DNA from: an uncultured Lachnospiraceae bacterium
GTDB taxonomy: Bacteria; Bacillota; Clostridia; Lachnospirales; Lachnospiraceae
Direction of reading: 5' to 3'
Assembly: GCA_949949005.1 (NCBI GenBank)
Contig: CATLHM010000017.1
Coordinates: 1 to 64,000 of the forward strand
Length of the DNA stretch: 64,000 nt
In this document: one piece after another, positions 23,788-32,799 of the stretch
Position numbering within the stretch: the stretch's first letter is position 1
Layout: each line of letters begins with the position of its first letter
The notes under the pieces: generated by a model
Told to the model about the DNA's origin: nothing
The model's database searches: none
The model's input: only the letters and a program-made list of their open reading frames with translations
Made by a program: the position numbers and the translations under genes

Positions 23788-26208
23788 CTAAAATTTCCGG
23801 ACGATTTCTATCTTTCCATAAGGCCGATAGCCCTCATGCAGGATTTTGACCTCTGCCTCCCCGTCCTGATTGGAAATCTCATATTCGTTAAAAGCACCCT
23901 GACGGTACTGGAAATCTTCTCCGTTGTCCTGGTAATGGGTGTAAACTCCCTCCCCCGGATAGGCCTCCAGGATCAGCAGATCGTCTTTATCCTCTCCCAC
24001 ACAAAGGCGCGCCGGATATTTGGGAATCACGGCTCCTGCCTTCACATAAACCGGGCACACATCCAAAGGCGCCTCTTTTACGAAGAAGCTCCTGCCCTCT
24101 TTCCGCTCTCCCGTCCAATAATCATACCAGATGCCCTGGGGAAGATAAACCATCCTTTCCCTTGCGCCCTGCTCCACCACCGGCGCAATCAGCATCCGGT
24201 CGCCTAACATAAACTCGTCGTTTCGGTTCCTTACATTTTCATCCTCCTCATATTCCATCACCAGAGGACGCACCATGGGGATTCCCGTAACCTCTGTCTC
24301 ATGCATCAGGTCATATAAATAAGGAAGAAGTTCATAGCGCAGATTGATGTATTTCCTGCTGATGGAAAGAACCTCCTTTCCAAACTGCCAGGGCTCCTGG
24401 GGCCTTCCGCCCAGGGCGCAGTGATCCCTGAAAAAGGGCATAAAGCATCCGGCCTGAATCCATCTGGCAAACAGCTCCGGCGTGGCGTCGCTTCCAAAGC
24501 CTCCCACATCAGCCCCCACAAAGTTCATGCCTGACATGCCGAGGTTACAGATCTGGGGAATCATCATGCGGATATGGGACCAGATGCTGTGATTGTCCCC
24601 GGTCCATGCGGTGGTATATTTCTGGGAACCGCTGTAACAGGCTCTTGTGATCACAAAGGGCCTTTTCCCGGAATATTCTTTCCACCCCTCATAGGTGGCC
24701 TTGGCCATATTGTGGCCGTAAATATTATGGATCTGAGAGTGGGGTGCCTGCCTGTCCTCATCGGTGAACACCACATCATCCGGCAAAGGCCCCCGGAAGC
24801 TTGCGGGCTCGTTCATGTCATTCCACACGCCTCCAACCCCCAGATCAATGAGATATTTCTGTTTCCCGGCCCACCAGGTGCGCACCCTGGGATCGCCGAA
24901 ATCAGGAAATACCGCGTCCCCGGGCCAGACGGCGTTTACATAGGCCTCTCTGCTGTCAGGCTTTTTGGCAAAATATCCCTTCTCCATCCCTTCCTCATAT
25001 ACATAGTAGTCCTTCTCCACCTTCACCCCCGGATCAATGATGGTGACGGCCTTGATTCCCATTTCCTTCAAATCGGAAATAACCTTCCGCTCATCCTGAT
25101 AGGTTTCCTGATTCCATGTAAAGACCTTGTAATGATCCATATAATCAATGTCAAAGTGAATACAGTCGCAGGGCAGGTCATTCTCCCGCAGGCCCTTTGC
25201 CACTTCCCGGATCTTTTCCTCTGACTCATAGCCCCATCTGGACTGATGGTAGCCCAGCGTCCAGAGCTGCTGCATGGGAGCGCGCCCGGTAAGCCAGGTA
25301 TAATCCGAAACCACCTCTTTCAGGCTTTCCCCGGCCATAAAATAGTAGTCCAGATTTCCCTCTTCCGCTCCAAACACGTAATAGTCTTCGCTTTCCTTTC
25401 CCAGGTCAAAGAAGGATTTACAGTGATTGTCAAAGAAAATGCCGTAGGCCCCTTTTTCCTTCAGGACAAGCATAAAGGGAATGCTCTTATAAAGGGACTT
25501 GAAATTATCTTCATGAGGATCCGGAATATCCGAATTCCACATCACATACTCGTAATGCCTCTTGTTCAAAAAGCCTGTCTTGTCGCCCAGACCGTAAATA
25601 CAATCCGTCTTATCCAGGCTTCTTAACTCCTGCACCTGATTTCCCTTTGCCTTCCCATCCGATGCGGCATGTCCTTCCTCTGCCAGCAACATCAATTCTT
25701 TCCAGCCGAGGCCGCTTTTTTCTTTTCTCTCTCCCCGCCAGGCCAGACTTAAGGGGTTGCCCTCACAGTCATAAAAATCCACCGCGAAACCGTCATTGAC
25801 CTTCACAGTCACTTTCTTGCTGCGGATTACCACCGCAGAGCCTTCCCATGACACCCAATCCGCTTTTCCCGCAGCTTCCCTGTTTGCTGGGCTTTCTGCG
25901 TTTTCTCTACTTTCTACGCTTTCTGTACTTTCTGCCTTTTCGGCTCCCTCCGGCCCGTTCTCCCGGCCTTCCCCAAGGGCCTGACATTCCTGACAGGTAT
26001 CGGCGTTCAGCCTCTTCCCAAGCTCTCCTTCGATGGCCCTGGTTCTGTGTCCCAGACCGTCATAGTCAACAAACACGTTAAAAATCGTATCAGAAATCAC
26101 CTCCACGCTGGGACGCAGATTCTCCTGCCCTCCCTCGAACTCAAAGGTGACCTTCCGCCCCTCCAGACGATAATCCTTCAGCTTTCCAAACAAAATATTC
26201 TGAGTCAA
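23788..26208 (-). CDS. Glycoside hydrolase family 31 (alpha-glucosidase type)
   Basis: Cytoplasmic exo-alpha-glycosidase of 806 aa. The TTG at 26208 is chosen because AGGAGGAG precedes it at good distance and no ATG lies near. Catalytic nucleophile D464 in GVWNDMNEP and acid/base D538 in TGDNHS; DCIHFDIDYMDHYKVF and FVGADVGGF are further GH31 motifs. An N-terminal beta-sandwich comes first (galactose-mutarotase-like), then the barrel, then C-terminal beta domains. Odd: residues about 70-110 in the N-terminal domain carry a hydrophilic insertion rich in Glu, Ser and Asn, part of it encoded by 18-bp DNA repeats (25892-25945). Likely specificity alpha-glucosides or alpha-xylosides; not decidable here. 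Confidence 0.94.
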   Translation of the reverse strand: MTQNILFGKLKDYRLEGRKVTFEFEGGQENLRPSVEVISDTIFNVFVDYDGLGHRTRAIEGELGKRLNADTCQECQALGEGRENGPEGAEKAESTESVESRENAESPANREAAGKADWVSWEGSAVVIRSKKVTVKVNDGFAVDFYDCEGNPLSLAWRGERKEKSGLGWKELMLLAEEGHAASDGKAKGNQVQELRSLDKTDCIYGLGDKTGFLNKRHYEYVMWNSDIPDPHEDNFKSLYKSIPFMLVLKEKGAYGIFFDNHCKSFFDLGKESEDYYVFGAEEGNLDYYFMAGESLKEVVSDYTWLTGRAPMQQLWTLGYHQSRWGYESEEKIREVAKGLRENDLPCDCIHFDIDYMDHYKVFTWNQETYQDERKVISDLKEMGIKAVTIIDPGVKVEKDYYVYEEGMEKGYFAKKPDSREAYVNAVWPGDAVFPDFGDPRVRTWWAGKQKYLIDLGVGGVWNDMNEPASFRGPLPDDVVFTDEDRQAPHSQIHNIYGHNMAKATYEGWKEYSGKRPFVITRACYSGSQKYTTAWTGDNHSIWSHIRMMIPQICNLGMSGMNFVGADVGGFGSDATPELFARWIQAGCFMPFFRDHCALGGRPQEPWQFGKEVLSISRKYINLRYELLPYLYDLMHETEVTGIPMVRPLVMEYEEDENVRNRNDEFMLGDRMLIAPVVEQGARERMVYLPQGIWYDYWTGERKEGRSFFVKEAPLDVCPVYVKAGAVIPKYPARLCVGEDKDDLLILEAYPGEGVYTHYQDNGEDFQYRQGAFNEYEISNQDGEAEVKILHEGYRPYGKIEIVRKF
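25892..25945 (-). repeat. 18-bp tandem repeat inside the GH31 gene
   Basis: Three 18-bp units, themselves built of 9-bp half units (CTTTCTRCG/CTTTCTGTA), encode the hexapeptides EKAES-type: AEKAES, TESVES, RENAES. In frame with the gene. Confidence 0.75.
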
Positions 26209-26327
26209 AATGCTCCTCCTCTCTTGCCCCTGAAACTCATTTTTTTACATTATATTATCCGTAAGGGAATTTTTCTTCCCTCTGCTTGACCATTTATTAC
26301 ACTATTTTGACTCTATCTTGCCTCACT

Positions 26328-26366
26328 GTCTTAACTTACGGTTTTAACTTGCTGTTTTAACTTTCA
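26328..26366. repeat. 13-bp tandem repeat at the end of the EamA gene
   Basis: Three 13-bp units (GTCTTAACTTACG, GTTTTAACTTGCT, GTTTTAACTTTCA) span the stop codon of the EamA transporter gene and the sequence after it. Confidence 0.6.
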
Positions 26367-27358
26367 GGCGCTTTTTCTGCCGAATCTTTTTTGCCGCCGG
26401 GAAGCTGCACCAGGATCACAGCCCCAAACACCAGAGCGCAGCCCATAAGCTCTTTTGCGCTCAGGGCCTGCCCCAAAATCAGCCAGCCTGCCAGCACGGA
26501 AAACACCGACTCCATGGAAAGCAAAAGGGAGGCAACCGCGGGATCCGTATCTCTCTGGCCGATCACCTGCAGGGTATAGGCCACACCGCTTGACATAATT
26601 CCCGCATAGGCAAGGGGAATAATTCCCTCCCCAAGGGCGGAAAGATTAGGCTTTTCAAAGGCCAGGGCCAAAACGCTGCTGATGACTCCCGCAGTCAAAA
26701 ACTGAATACAGGATAATTCCACTCCGTCCGCCTTTGGGGAAAAATAATCAATCACCAGAATATGTACGGTAAACAAAAGGGCGCTTATAAACACCAGCCC
26801 GTCCCCTCTGCTCAGGGAAAATCCCTCATTGACACAGAGCAGGTAAAACCCCAGGGCCGCAATGCCGGCTCCGATCCACACCTTGCCGGAAGGCGCCCTT
26901 TTCATAAAAATTCCCGCAATAGGTACAAGGATGATGTAAAGAGTTGTAATAAAGCCCGCTTTCCCAACTGTGGTATACAGAATACCGAACTGCTGAAACA
27001 AGGCGGCGCAGCACAGCGCCAGCCCACAGCAAAAACCGCCCACAAAAACGGTCTTTTTATTGTCTTTTCCCCCCGGGAACGCTTCCTGGGAAGCCCCCCT
27101 GTCCTGGCAGCCGTCCTGCGTCCCACAATCGTTCTGCGCCCCACGGACGCTCTGTATGGGGCCGCCGTTCTGCACCGGGCCGGCACAGCGATATACCCTT
27201 TTCCTGCGAAAGAGAATCACCGGGACAAGTACCGCGCTTCCCATCAGAAATCTTGCACCGTTGAAGGTGAAGGGCCCCATATAATCCATGCCCACGCTCT
27301 GCGCCACAAAGGCCACGCCCCAGATCAGCGCCGCCAAAAGTAAGAGTAATTTTTTCAT
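26357..27358 (-). CDS. EamA/DMT-family transporter
   Basis: Inner-membrane transporter of the drug/metabolite superfamily, 333 aa from the ATG at 27358, which overlaps the aroK stop as ATGA. Ten hydrophobic helices in two EamA repeats (ALIWGVAFVAQSVGMDYMGP at the N-terminus, SGVAYTLQVIGQRDTDPAVASLLLSMESVFSVLAGW in the second). Between helices 2 and 3 (residues about 55-100) is a hydrophilic loop made of hexapeptide repeats (GPVQN-type) encoded by four 18-bp DNA units, far longer than normal in this family. Substrate unknown; metabolite or amino-acid export is typical. Confidence 0.88.
   Translation of the reverse strand: MKKLLLLLAALIWGVAFVAQSVGMDYMGPFTFNGARFLMGSAVLVPVILFRRKRVYRCAGPVQNGGPIQSVRGAQNDCGTQDGCQDRGASQEAFPGGKDNKKTVFVGGFCCGLALCCAALFQQFGILYTTVGKAGFITTLYIILVPIAGIFMKRAPSGKVWIGAGIAALGFYLLCVNEGFSLSRGDGLVFISALLFTVHILVIDYFSPKADGVELSCIQFLTAGVISSVLALAFEKPNLSALGEGIIPLAYAGIMSSGVAYTLQVIGQRDTDPAVASLLLSMESVFSVLAGWLILGQALSAKELMGCALVFGAVILVQLPGGKKDSAEKAPES
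27113..27184 (-). repeat. 18-bp tandem repeat inside the EamA transporter gene
   Basis: Four diverged 18-bp units at 27113, 27131, 27149 and 27167, each beginning GTYCTGCR or GCTCTGTA on the plus strand, with a partial unit before them. They encode the loop repeats AGPVQN, GGPIQS, VRGAQN and DCGTQD. Confidence 0.8.
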
Positions 27359-27846
27359 AAGTATCCCGCAATTTCCTCCACAATACTCCGGATGTCCCTG
27401 CCGCCGCAATCCACCCTCAGATCCGCATATTTTTCGTAGAGTACTATCCTTTCTTCGTATAAATCCTTAAGGGTACTCCCCTCTCTTAGCACCACGCCCC
27501 GCTCGTGGAGGTCGCCAAGCCGCTCTTTCAGCTCCTCATAGGGCAGCCTTAGATAAACGATTCTGCCAATTTCCCGGAAATGATCCATAGCCTCTTTTCC
27601 ATAGACCGCGCTTCCCCCGGTGGCGATCACCATCCGCTCGCCCCAAATATCCCTGTTTATTTCGTTTTCAAGCATAAGAAAACCTGCTTCACCCCTCTCT
27701 TCTATGAGCTGGTAAAGCAGTTTTCCGCATTTTTCCTGAATCACCAGGTCGGAGTCCAGAAACCGGTATCCCAGCCTCTTGGCAAGCACCACACCCACCG
27801 TGCTCTTCCCCGCCCCTGGCATTCCGATCAATATCACATTACTCAT
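27355..27846 (-). CDS. aroK: Shikimate kinase
   Basis: Phosphorylates shikimate at the 3-OH with ATP in aromatic amino-acid synthesis. 163 aa, normal length. Walker A GMPGAGKSTVG near residues 8-18, the shikimate-binding FLDSD, the IATGGSAVYG motif that contacts substrate, and a lid Arg region. Its ATG overlaps the ridA stop (ATGA) and its own stop overlaps the EamA start, so ridA, aroK and the transporter are translationally coupled. No other aro gene is nearby. Confidence 0.93.
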   Translation of the reverse strand: MSNVILIGMPGAGKSTVGVVLAKRLGYRFLDSDLVIQEKCGKLLYQLIEERGEAGFLMLENEINRDIWGERMVIATGGSAVYGKEAMDHFREIGRIVYLRLPYEELKERLGDLHERGVVLREGSTLKDLYEERIVLYEKYADLRVDCGGRDIRSIVEEIAGYL

Positions 27847-28217
27847 ACCACCGCGATGACCTCAACCTCGCACAGCACACCCTTGGGAAGCTCCTTAACC
27901 GCAACGCAGCTCCTGGCCGGTTTGCCTGTAAAATATTTCTCATAAACGCCGTTGAATGCCGCGAAATCAGCCATGTCCGCCAAAAAGCAGGTAGTCTTGA
28001 CCACATTTTCAAATTCCGTTCCTGCCGCTTTTAACACTTCTCCCACATTCTTCATCACCTGCTGTGCCTGCACCGTGATATCTCCCTGGGCAATCTCCCC
28101 GGTTTCAGGTACAATGGGAATCTGCCCTGATGCAAACAGAAAATTATTTGCAATAATCCCCTGGGAATAAGGCCCTATGGCCGCCGGCGCTTTTTCGGTA
28201 GCTACTTTTGTCAACAT
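27843..28217 (-). CDS. ridA: RidA-family enamine/imine deaminase
   Basis: Hydrolyses reactive 2-aminoacrylate and related imines formed by PLP enzymes. 124 aa, typical. Signature elements: AIGPYSQGI near residue 13, FASGQIPI, TTCFLADMADF, and the key Arg in KPARSCVAV followed by LPKGVLCEVEVIAV with the conserved Glu. ATG at 28217 follows GGAGG. First gene of the ridA-aroK-EamA operon. Confidence 0.93.
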   Translation of the reverse strand: MLTKVATEKAPAAIGPYSQGIIANNFLFASGQIPIVPETGEIAQGDITVQAQQVMKNVGEVLKAAGTEFENVVKTTCFLADMADFAAFNGVYEKYFTGKPARSCVAVKELPKGVLCEVEVIAVV

Positions 28218-28404
28218 CTCTCATCCTCCATTTTTTCCTTTTTTGTTCCTCATAGAGTAGCCGTCCGGGTTTGGCCGGGCGGCGCAAATTGCCGGTTGGA
28301 AGTAAACTTACATACGCCGCTGGCGCGGCGCACCACCAAGGCATGAAAGCCGATTGCTCCGCACGACCTGCTCCCGCAATCGCCGCCTGTATTCGTATTC
28401 CGGG

Positions 28405-28647
28405 CTACTCCTCAAATTCTGCGGTTACATAAAATCCCCTCTCGTTTTCAATAATGCTCACCACTGTGCCGCTTCTGGCAAGCATCCTCTCCCGGAAAGG
28501 GATATTTCCCGACATGGCAAGGGATGGGTCAATGGTATAATAGTAATTGCTGGGAAGCACTCCCTCCGTCACCGTGATCTCGTCCCCCTCCTTCAGAAGG
28601 CCGGGACGCTCCATCTTAAACTCCATCTGCCGCATCTCTATAACCAT
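28405..28647 (-). CDS. Conserved small protein of unknown function (80 aa)
   Basis: I do not recognise a named family. The 80-residue product is mostly beta-type sequence (GDEITVTEGVLPSNYYYTIDP, GTVVSIIENERGFYVTAEFEE), like a small beta-barrel or SH3-like fold, with no membrane helix. An AAAGGAG lies one base before the first ATG and 13 before a second (MRQME), so the true start is uncertain. It lies between the ridA operon and spoVAB on the same strand, 68 bp downstream of spoVAB, and may be transcribed with the spoVAA-AB unit. Confidence 0.7.
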   Translation of the reverse strand: MVIEMRQMEFKMERPGLLKEGDEITVTEGVLPSNYYYTIDPSLAMSGNIPFRERMLARSGTVVSIIENERGFYVTAEFEE

Positions 28648-28715
28648 ACTCCTTTCAAAATCTGATGGAACTCTTATCTATTGTAATCGGATTAGGGGGA
28701 TATTTCAATACCCAT

Positions 28716-29225
28716 TCAAAATCCCGACCTGTAAATCCCCTCGGCAAAATAAATCAGGCTTCCCAAAAGCTTCCCAAAAGCAGCGGCGGCAATGGCCACT
28801 CCCAATCCATGTCGGAAGCCGATCCTACGTGCAAAGATCGGAATGGAATTGAGCATTTCCGCGATGGCAAGGGCCAGGCATCCCACAAACATTCCTGCAA
28901 AAATTCCCCAAAGAATTAACAGACCGCTCCCTATCCATTTCCAGATGAGCACCGTATTCTCCCCAAAAGGTTGTCTGGACAAAATCCAGCCACCCAGATG
29001 GCCGTACCGGGAAAACACGCTCAAAAATCCCCCGAACAAGGTACCGAAGACCACCGCCTCCTCTAACACGAATACCTTTTTCGCCACATGCATTTTACCT
29101 GCAAACCTGGGAATCAGCCCAACGGAAACCAGCACAGTAAAGACCCCCGCCGATGCCAAAAGACCAAAGCTCAGCCCGCACATTCCCAGGAAAAGCTGTT
29201 TTACAAGCTCTGCTTTCTCAAACAT
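28716..29225 (-). CDS. spoVAB: Stage V sporulation protein AB
   Basis: Membrane protein (169 aa) of the SpoVA dipicolinate transport system. About four to five helices. Family-defining stretches: GVFTVLVSVGLIPRF near the N-terminus, GIFAGMFVGCLALAIAEMLN, IPIFARRIGFRHG, and FGKLLGSLIYF at the end. It overlaps spoVAA by 8 bp, the same order as in the classical spoVA operon, but spoVAC does not follow. The third helix region carries a longer loop (SRYGHLGGW...) than in Bacillus. Confidence 0.92.
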   Translation of the reverse strand: MFEKAELVKQLFLGMCGLSFGLLASAGVFTVLVSVGLIPRFAGKMHVAKKVFVLEEAVVFGTLFGGFLSVFSRYGHLGGWILSRQPFGENTVLIWKWIGSGLLILWGIFAGMFVGCLALAIAEMLNSIPIFARRIGFRHGLGVAIAAAAFGKLLGSLIYFAEGIYRSGF

Positions 29226-29844
29226 CTATGGTTTTTCCCTCCCTGTCCGCCGTCTCAATCAAGGCCTTATTCACATCCGTCTCGTACACTCTCATTTCCA
29301 CCTCGATCGGCGTGGGATCCTTGGTAATGCGCCTGCCTCCGATATGGTTAAAAAACAAGATAATGCCCGCGGCAAGGCCTATGGAATAGGAAACCTCCAG
29401 AATGCTGTAGCCATCCGAGGGATACCCCATCACCAGCTCATAAACATGGGAAAATATTTTGTTGATACTGATGTCATTATGAAATGCCATGATCGTAAAG
29501 CCTGTTCCGAAGAAACTCACTGCCGCCACGAATGTCAGTTTCAGCCATTGAAGAAATCCTTTGTGTCGGTTCACATTGACCAATTCGATCAATACAGCAT
29601 TTTCTCCAAGGCTCTCCACCTGGACTCCCTGACACTCCTTTTCGATCAGCTCGATCACCTTCAGGATACTGACCACCTGGCGTTTTCTGTCTTTTTCGCC
29701 GAATTTATATACCGTCAAAGACTCTGCCTTTGCGCAGACCGTCTTATCGGAACAATAAACGGAGGCGATATCCTTCACGCATACGCGCTCCTGCATCACC
29801 TCCGCATTCTGTTCCGCTTTCAAATAGATAACCGTACTCGCCAT
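29218..29844 (-). CDS. spoVAA: Stage V sporulation protein AA
   Basis: 208 aa. The ATG at 29844 is preferred because it gives the normal family N-terminus (STVIYLKAEQ); an upstream TTG (29910) would add 22 odd residues. The soluble N-terminal domain (1-about 95) is followed by two helices. Hallmarks: GFTIMAFHNDISI, YSILEVSYSIGLAAGIILFFNHI, and PTPIEVEM at the C-terminus. Expressed in the forespore, judged by the sigma-G/F-type promoter at 29921-29949. Needed with AB for stable assembly or function of the SpoVA channel. Confidence 0.94.
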   Translation of the reverse strand: MASTVIYLKAEQNAEVMQERVCVKDIASVYCSDKTVCAKAESLTVYKFGEKDRKRQVVSILKVIELIEKECQGVQVESLGENAVLIELVNVNRHKGFLQWLKLTFVAAVSFFGTGFTIMAFHNDISINKIFSHVYELVMGYPSDGYSILEVSYSIGLAAGIILFFNHIGGRRITKDPTPIEVEMRVYETDVNKALIETADREGKTIDV

Positions 29845-29920
29845 ACCAAAGCCATGCCCTTTCCACAGCCTGCCGTCCCTGATGCGCCTGCAGGCATGAA
29901 TTTTATTCAACAGATAAGGT

Positions 29921-29949
29921 TAGTATAGCTTTAAAAGACAGAATTATTC
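29921..29949 (-). promoter_or_regulatory. Sigma-G/F-type promoter of spoVAA-spoVAB
   Basis: On the minus strand GAATA (-35, perfect GHATR), a 17-bp spacer and TATACTA (-10, one mismatch to CATWNTA). It begins just after the stop of the upstream EEP-family gene and is 77 bp before the spoVAA start. Confidence 0.65.
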
Positions 29950-29954
29950 ACTTT

Positions 29955-31034
29955 TTAATCCAATATGAACTGCATCAAAACCGGGTCATGATCTGAAAGC
30001 TCATACCCCCAATCCATGTTCTGATAGTAATTCACCCGCACGTTATCCGACACGATAAACCCGTCCAGGGTAACCGTATAGGTGGTCGCCTCATCGTAGG
30101 GCGTCTCGGCGCTCCGGCAGCTATTATGGGAAATGTCCTCCTTTCCCCTGACTCCGTCAATCGCCATCTGAAATCCTTCCGGCAGGGTTTCCCGCGGAAA
30201 GGGATAGGCCCACTCCGGCGCATTTTCCCCTCCGTCCTCTTTCAGGTTGTGATTAAAATCGCCGCCGCAGATCACATAATTTCCTTTCTTATAATCGGAA
30301 ACCATATCCTCATAGAGCATGGAGAGCTGCGCCTGCCGGATCTCATCGCTTCCTCCGTAAGCGGAAGTGTGTACGTTATAAATACAAAGCTGCTTTCCGT
30401 TCTCCGCCGGAATGCGGGAGATGGAATAGCACCTGTCCAAATCCACCAGCTTACTGAAAGACTCCGATATGGGCAGGCTTCTGCGCATGGTATCCGTAAT
30501 CTCCGCCCGGGAATATGTGACCAGACAACTTTTGTTTGCACCATGAGGCTCCCATGGCGGGAAAAATAAAAAGGGTGAATCATAGTCCTGGGCTATGTCG
30601 TAATAATATCCTTTAATAAACTGGTTGATCAGCTCCAGCTCATCCACATGGTAAGACCGGGTACCGTCCAGATCCACCTCCTGAAGGAGCACAAAGTCAG
30701 GGTTCACGGTACTGACAATATCCCCCATACCGCAGACTGCCGCCATCACGCTCTCCTTATCCTTTCCCCATGAGGATTTGCCTCCGTCCATAAAGAAGCT
30801 GTAATCCTTCTGGTAGGCCCCAAAGCCTATATTATAGGTCATGATAAAATAGGCCCCTCCGGGAACCACCCTGAAATCCTCCTTAAAGGAATTATTCTCC
30901 CCGGTTCTTTTGACTTCAAGAGTCAACTTATCCGGCAGACGGTAGTAGGCCTTAAAGACATAAACCACATAAGCAGCAAAAATTATGAGCACCACTATTA
31001 AAATAAATACAATTCTTTTTAATGCTTTTTTCAC
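29955..31034 (-). CDS. Endonuclease/exonuclease/phosphatase (EEP) family protein, membrane-anchored
   Basis: 359 aa from the GTG at 31034, chosen because AGGAG lies ten bases upstream and the product then starts with a clean membrane anchor (KRIVFILIVVLIIFAAYVVYVF). The EEP fold follows: Asn in MTYNIGFG, catalytic Glu in VLLQEVD, CIYNVHTSAYGG, GGDFNHN, and the final SDHDPVLM His/Asp pair. Such proteins hydrolyse phosphodiesters (nucleic acid, lipids or phosphoinositides); the substrate is unknown. The reading frame stays open a further 140 codons upstream into an Rpn-family remnant, so automatic annotation would probably report a 488-aa fusion. Confidence 0.83.
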   Translation of the reverse strand: MKKALKRIVFILIVVLIIFAAYVVYVFKAYYRLPDKLTLEVKRTGENNSFKEDFRVVPGGAYFIMTYNIGFGAYQKDYSFFMDGGKSSWGKDKESVMAAVCGMGDIVSTVNPDFVLLQEVDLDGTRSYHVDELELINQFIKGYYYDIAQDYDSPFLFFPPWEPHGANKSCLVTYSRAEITDTMRRSLPISESFSKLVDLDRCYSISRIPAENGKQLCIYNVHTSAYGGSDEIRQAQLSMLYEDMVSDYKKGNYVICGGDFNHNLKEDGGENAPEWAYPFPRETLPEGFQMAIDGVRGKEDISHNSCRSAETPYDEATTYTVTLDGFIVSDNVRVNYYQNMDWGYELSDHDPVLMQFILD

Positions 31035-31454
31035 TGTGATTCTTCTCCTGTCTGGCTCCCTCACCCTGCTCACGCATTCCCGCGTTTCATCCTCCGTGGC
31101 TCCGATCTTGATACACAGACTCTCCATCACCGATACAATAACATCCAAAATTACCTCTGGCGTATCCCTCACCATATCATTGAGCTTCTCCCCCGGAAGC
31201 TTCAGGAATTCAGAGATATCCACTGCATCCTGTATCTTGTTAAAAAGCATGATCAGCGATATTTCATCCCCTCTTGCAAGAAGCTCCTCATTGCTGTAAT
31301 CATGAAGCCTCACTACCTCATAAGCAAAATCCGGTATCCAATCCTGAAACAACTTCCTGTGTGAAATTCTGGTCTGAAACCGACGCTCTGCCGTCCACGG
31401 AGCTTTCCCCTCGTAGTACACAATCGGCTCGTAAAGCTGCCGCCCTAAAAAAAA
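31035..31454 (-). pseudogene. Remnant of an Rpn-family (PD-(D/E)XK transposase-like) gene
   Basis: In frame with the EEP gene downstream and starting immediately after the TGA of the GH125 gene, the translation reads LYEPIVYYEGKAPW, then FQDWIPDF and GDEISLIMLFNKI. This is the segment following the nuclease domain in Rpn recombination-promoting nuclease family proteins. The nuclease domain and the real start are gone. No stop codon separates it from the EEP gene, so a GTG at 31421 could produce a fusion protein, but the internal ribosome site at 31034 suggests the EEP gene is translated on its own. Confidence 0.6.
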
Positions 31455-32735
31455 TCACTCAAAAAACCCTTTTTCCATCAAATCCTCCAGCAACTCCGCA
31501 AACAGGGTATTGGCCCAGGCAAACCAGGATCTTGTGTATTTCTCCGGCGCGTCGGGATGGAAGCCTTCATGCATATAGTTGGTTCCCGCATGGGTATTGG
31601 CCAGCATTTCCAGGCAGTCCATGATTTCCTCGCGGCTGTCTGAGGTAAGGGCCTGCATCACAATGCCGATATGCCACACAAATCCCGGCGGTGTGTGGGG
31701 GCTTCCCACTCCTTTCGCCATCTTTCCCTCATAATAATAGGGATTATCCTCTGACAGGACAAAGCGCCGGGTATTCTGATAGAGCTTATCCTCCTTACTG
31801 CAAAAATCCAGATACGGCATTGCCAGAAGGCTGGGGGAATTGGCATCGTCCATCAGATTATAATTTCCAAAGCCGTCCGTCTCATAGGCATAAATTTTTC
31901 CATATTTCGGGTGCTCCACAATTCCATAGGCCAGAATGCCATCCAAAATCTCTTCCGCCAGCTCATGATACTGAACGGCAAGAGTCTCATCCTGATAGCA
32001 CTCCCGGCAAATCTGCTCCCCATATCCAAGGGCTGTGACTGCCATCATATTCGAAGGGATCAGATACCCGAATTTGCAGCAGTCATCAGAGGGGCGGAAT
32101 CCCGACCAGGTCATCCCCGTCACATTCACCGGACGGCCTTTTCCCTTGCAGGGAAGGGTATCTGACTTCACACAGTCGTAGCGGCGGAAAAAATAGCCCG
32201 ACTTTTCATGATTCTGTTCCAGAGTAAAAATCCCCACAATGTGTATCAGCATATCATGGAAGGTTTCCGTAAAAATCCGTTCAATCCCTGTTCTTTTCCA
32301 ATAAGTGTAAGCCAGATAAAGAGGGGCGCAAAGGGAATCTACCTCATACTTGCGCTCCCATACATGATCGTTTTGCTCCGTTTCATCCTGATACCCCGAA
32401 GCCCCATTTGCACTCTCATTAAACGCATTGGCATAAGGGTCAATACAGACCAGCTCCGCCTGCTTCTCAATAATCCCCTCCAGAATGGTCTGCAGCTCCT
32501 GGTCTTCCTTTGCAAACCGCACATAGGGCCGCACCTGGGCCGCCGAATCCCGCAGCCACATGGCGGGGATATCGCCGGTAATCACAAAATAACTGCCGTC
32601 CTCCAATTGCTTAACCGTGGTTTCAATCGTGTTCAAAAAGCACTGCCGCACAAGGGGGGCCAGGGGCTTATAATGGGCACTGTAGTATTCCTCCAGCAGG
32701 GCGGCTTGTTTTTCTAAGATTTGTGGTATCTTCAT
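31455..32735 (-). CDS. GH125 exo-alpha-1,6-mannosidase
   Basis: Metal-independent inverting alpha-mannosidase (DUF1237), 426 aa. Diagnostic stretches: ITGDIPAMWLRDSAAQVRPY near residues 53-72, CIDPYANAFNESANG, WERKYEVDSLC, and the TGMTWSGFRPSDD loop containing a catalytic-region Asp. No signal peptide, so it acts on imported mannosides, typically from host or yeast glycans. Start ATG at 32735 with AAAGGA upstream. Together with the GH31 enzyme and the sulfatase it points to glycan foraging. Confidence 0.94.
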   Translation of the reverse strand: MKIPQILEKQAALLEEYYSAHYKPLAPLVRQCFLNTIETTVKQLEDGSYFVITGDIPAMWLRDSAAQVRPYVRFAKEDQELQTILEGIIEKQAELVCIDPYANAFNESANGASGYQDETEQNDHVWERKYEVDSLCAPLYLAYTYWKRTGIERIFTETFHDMLIHIVGIFTLEQNHEKSGYFFRRYDCVKSDTLPCKGKGRPVNVTGMTWSGFRPSDDCCKFGYLIPSNMMAVTALGYGEQICRECYQDETLAVQYHELAEEILDGILAYGIVEHPKYGKIYAYETDGFGNYNLMDDANSPSLLAMPYLDFCSKEDKLYQNTRRFVLSEDNPYYYEGKMAKGVGSPHTPPGFVWHIGIVMQALTSDSREEIMDCLEMLANTHAGTNYMHEGFHPDAPEKYTRSWFAWANTLFAELLEDLMEKGFFE

Positions 32736-32799
32736 TTTATCAGGGTTTCCTTTCTCTCTTCATTTTTCATAGCTTTATACAAAAATCAATTCCATTTCC

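Noticed and set aside
28144-28344. Small minus-strand frame across the ridA leader
   Set aside because: It overlaps ridA in another frame, lacks a ribosome site, and the DNA looks like a GC-rich palindromic spacer.
28792-29928. Long plus-strand open frame (378 codons) opposite spoVAA-spoVAB
   Set aside because: Both sporulation proteins on the other strand are unmistakable; the plus frame has no recognisable domain.
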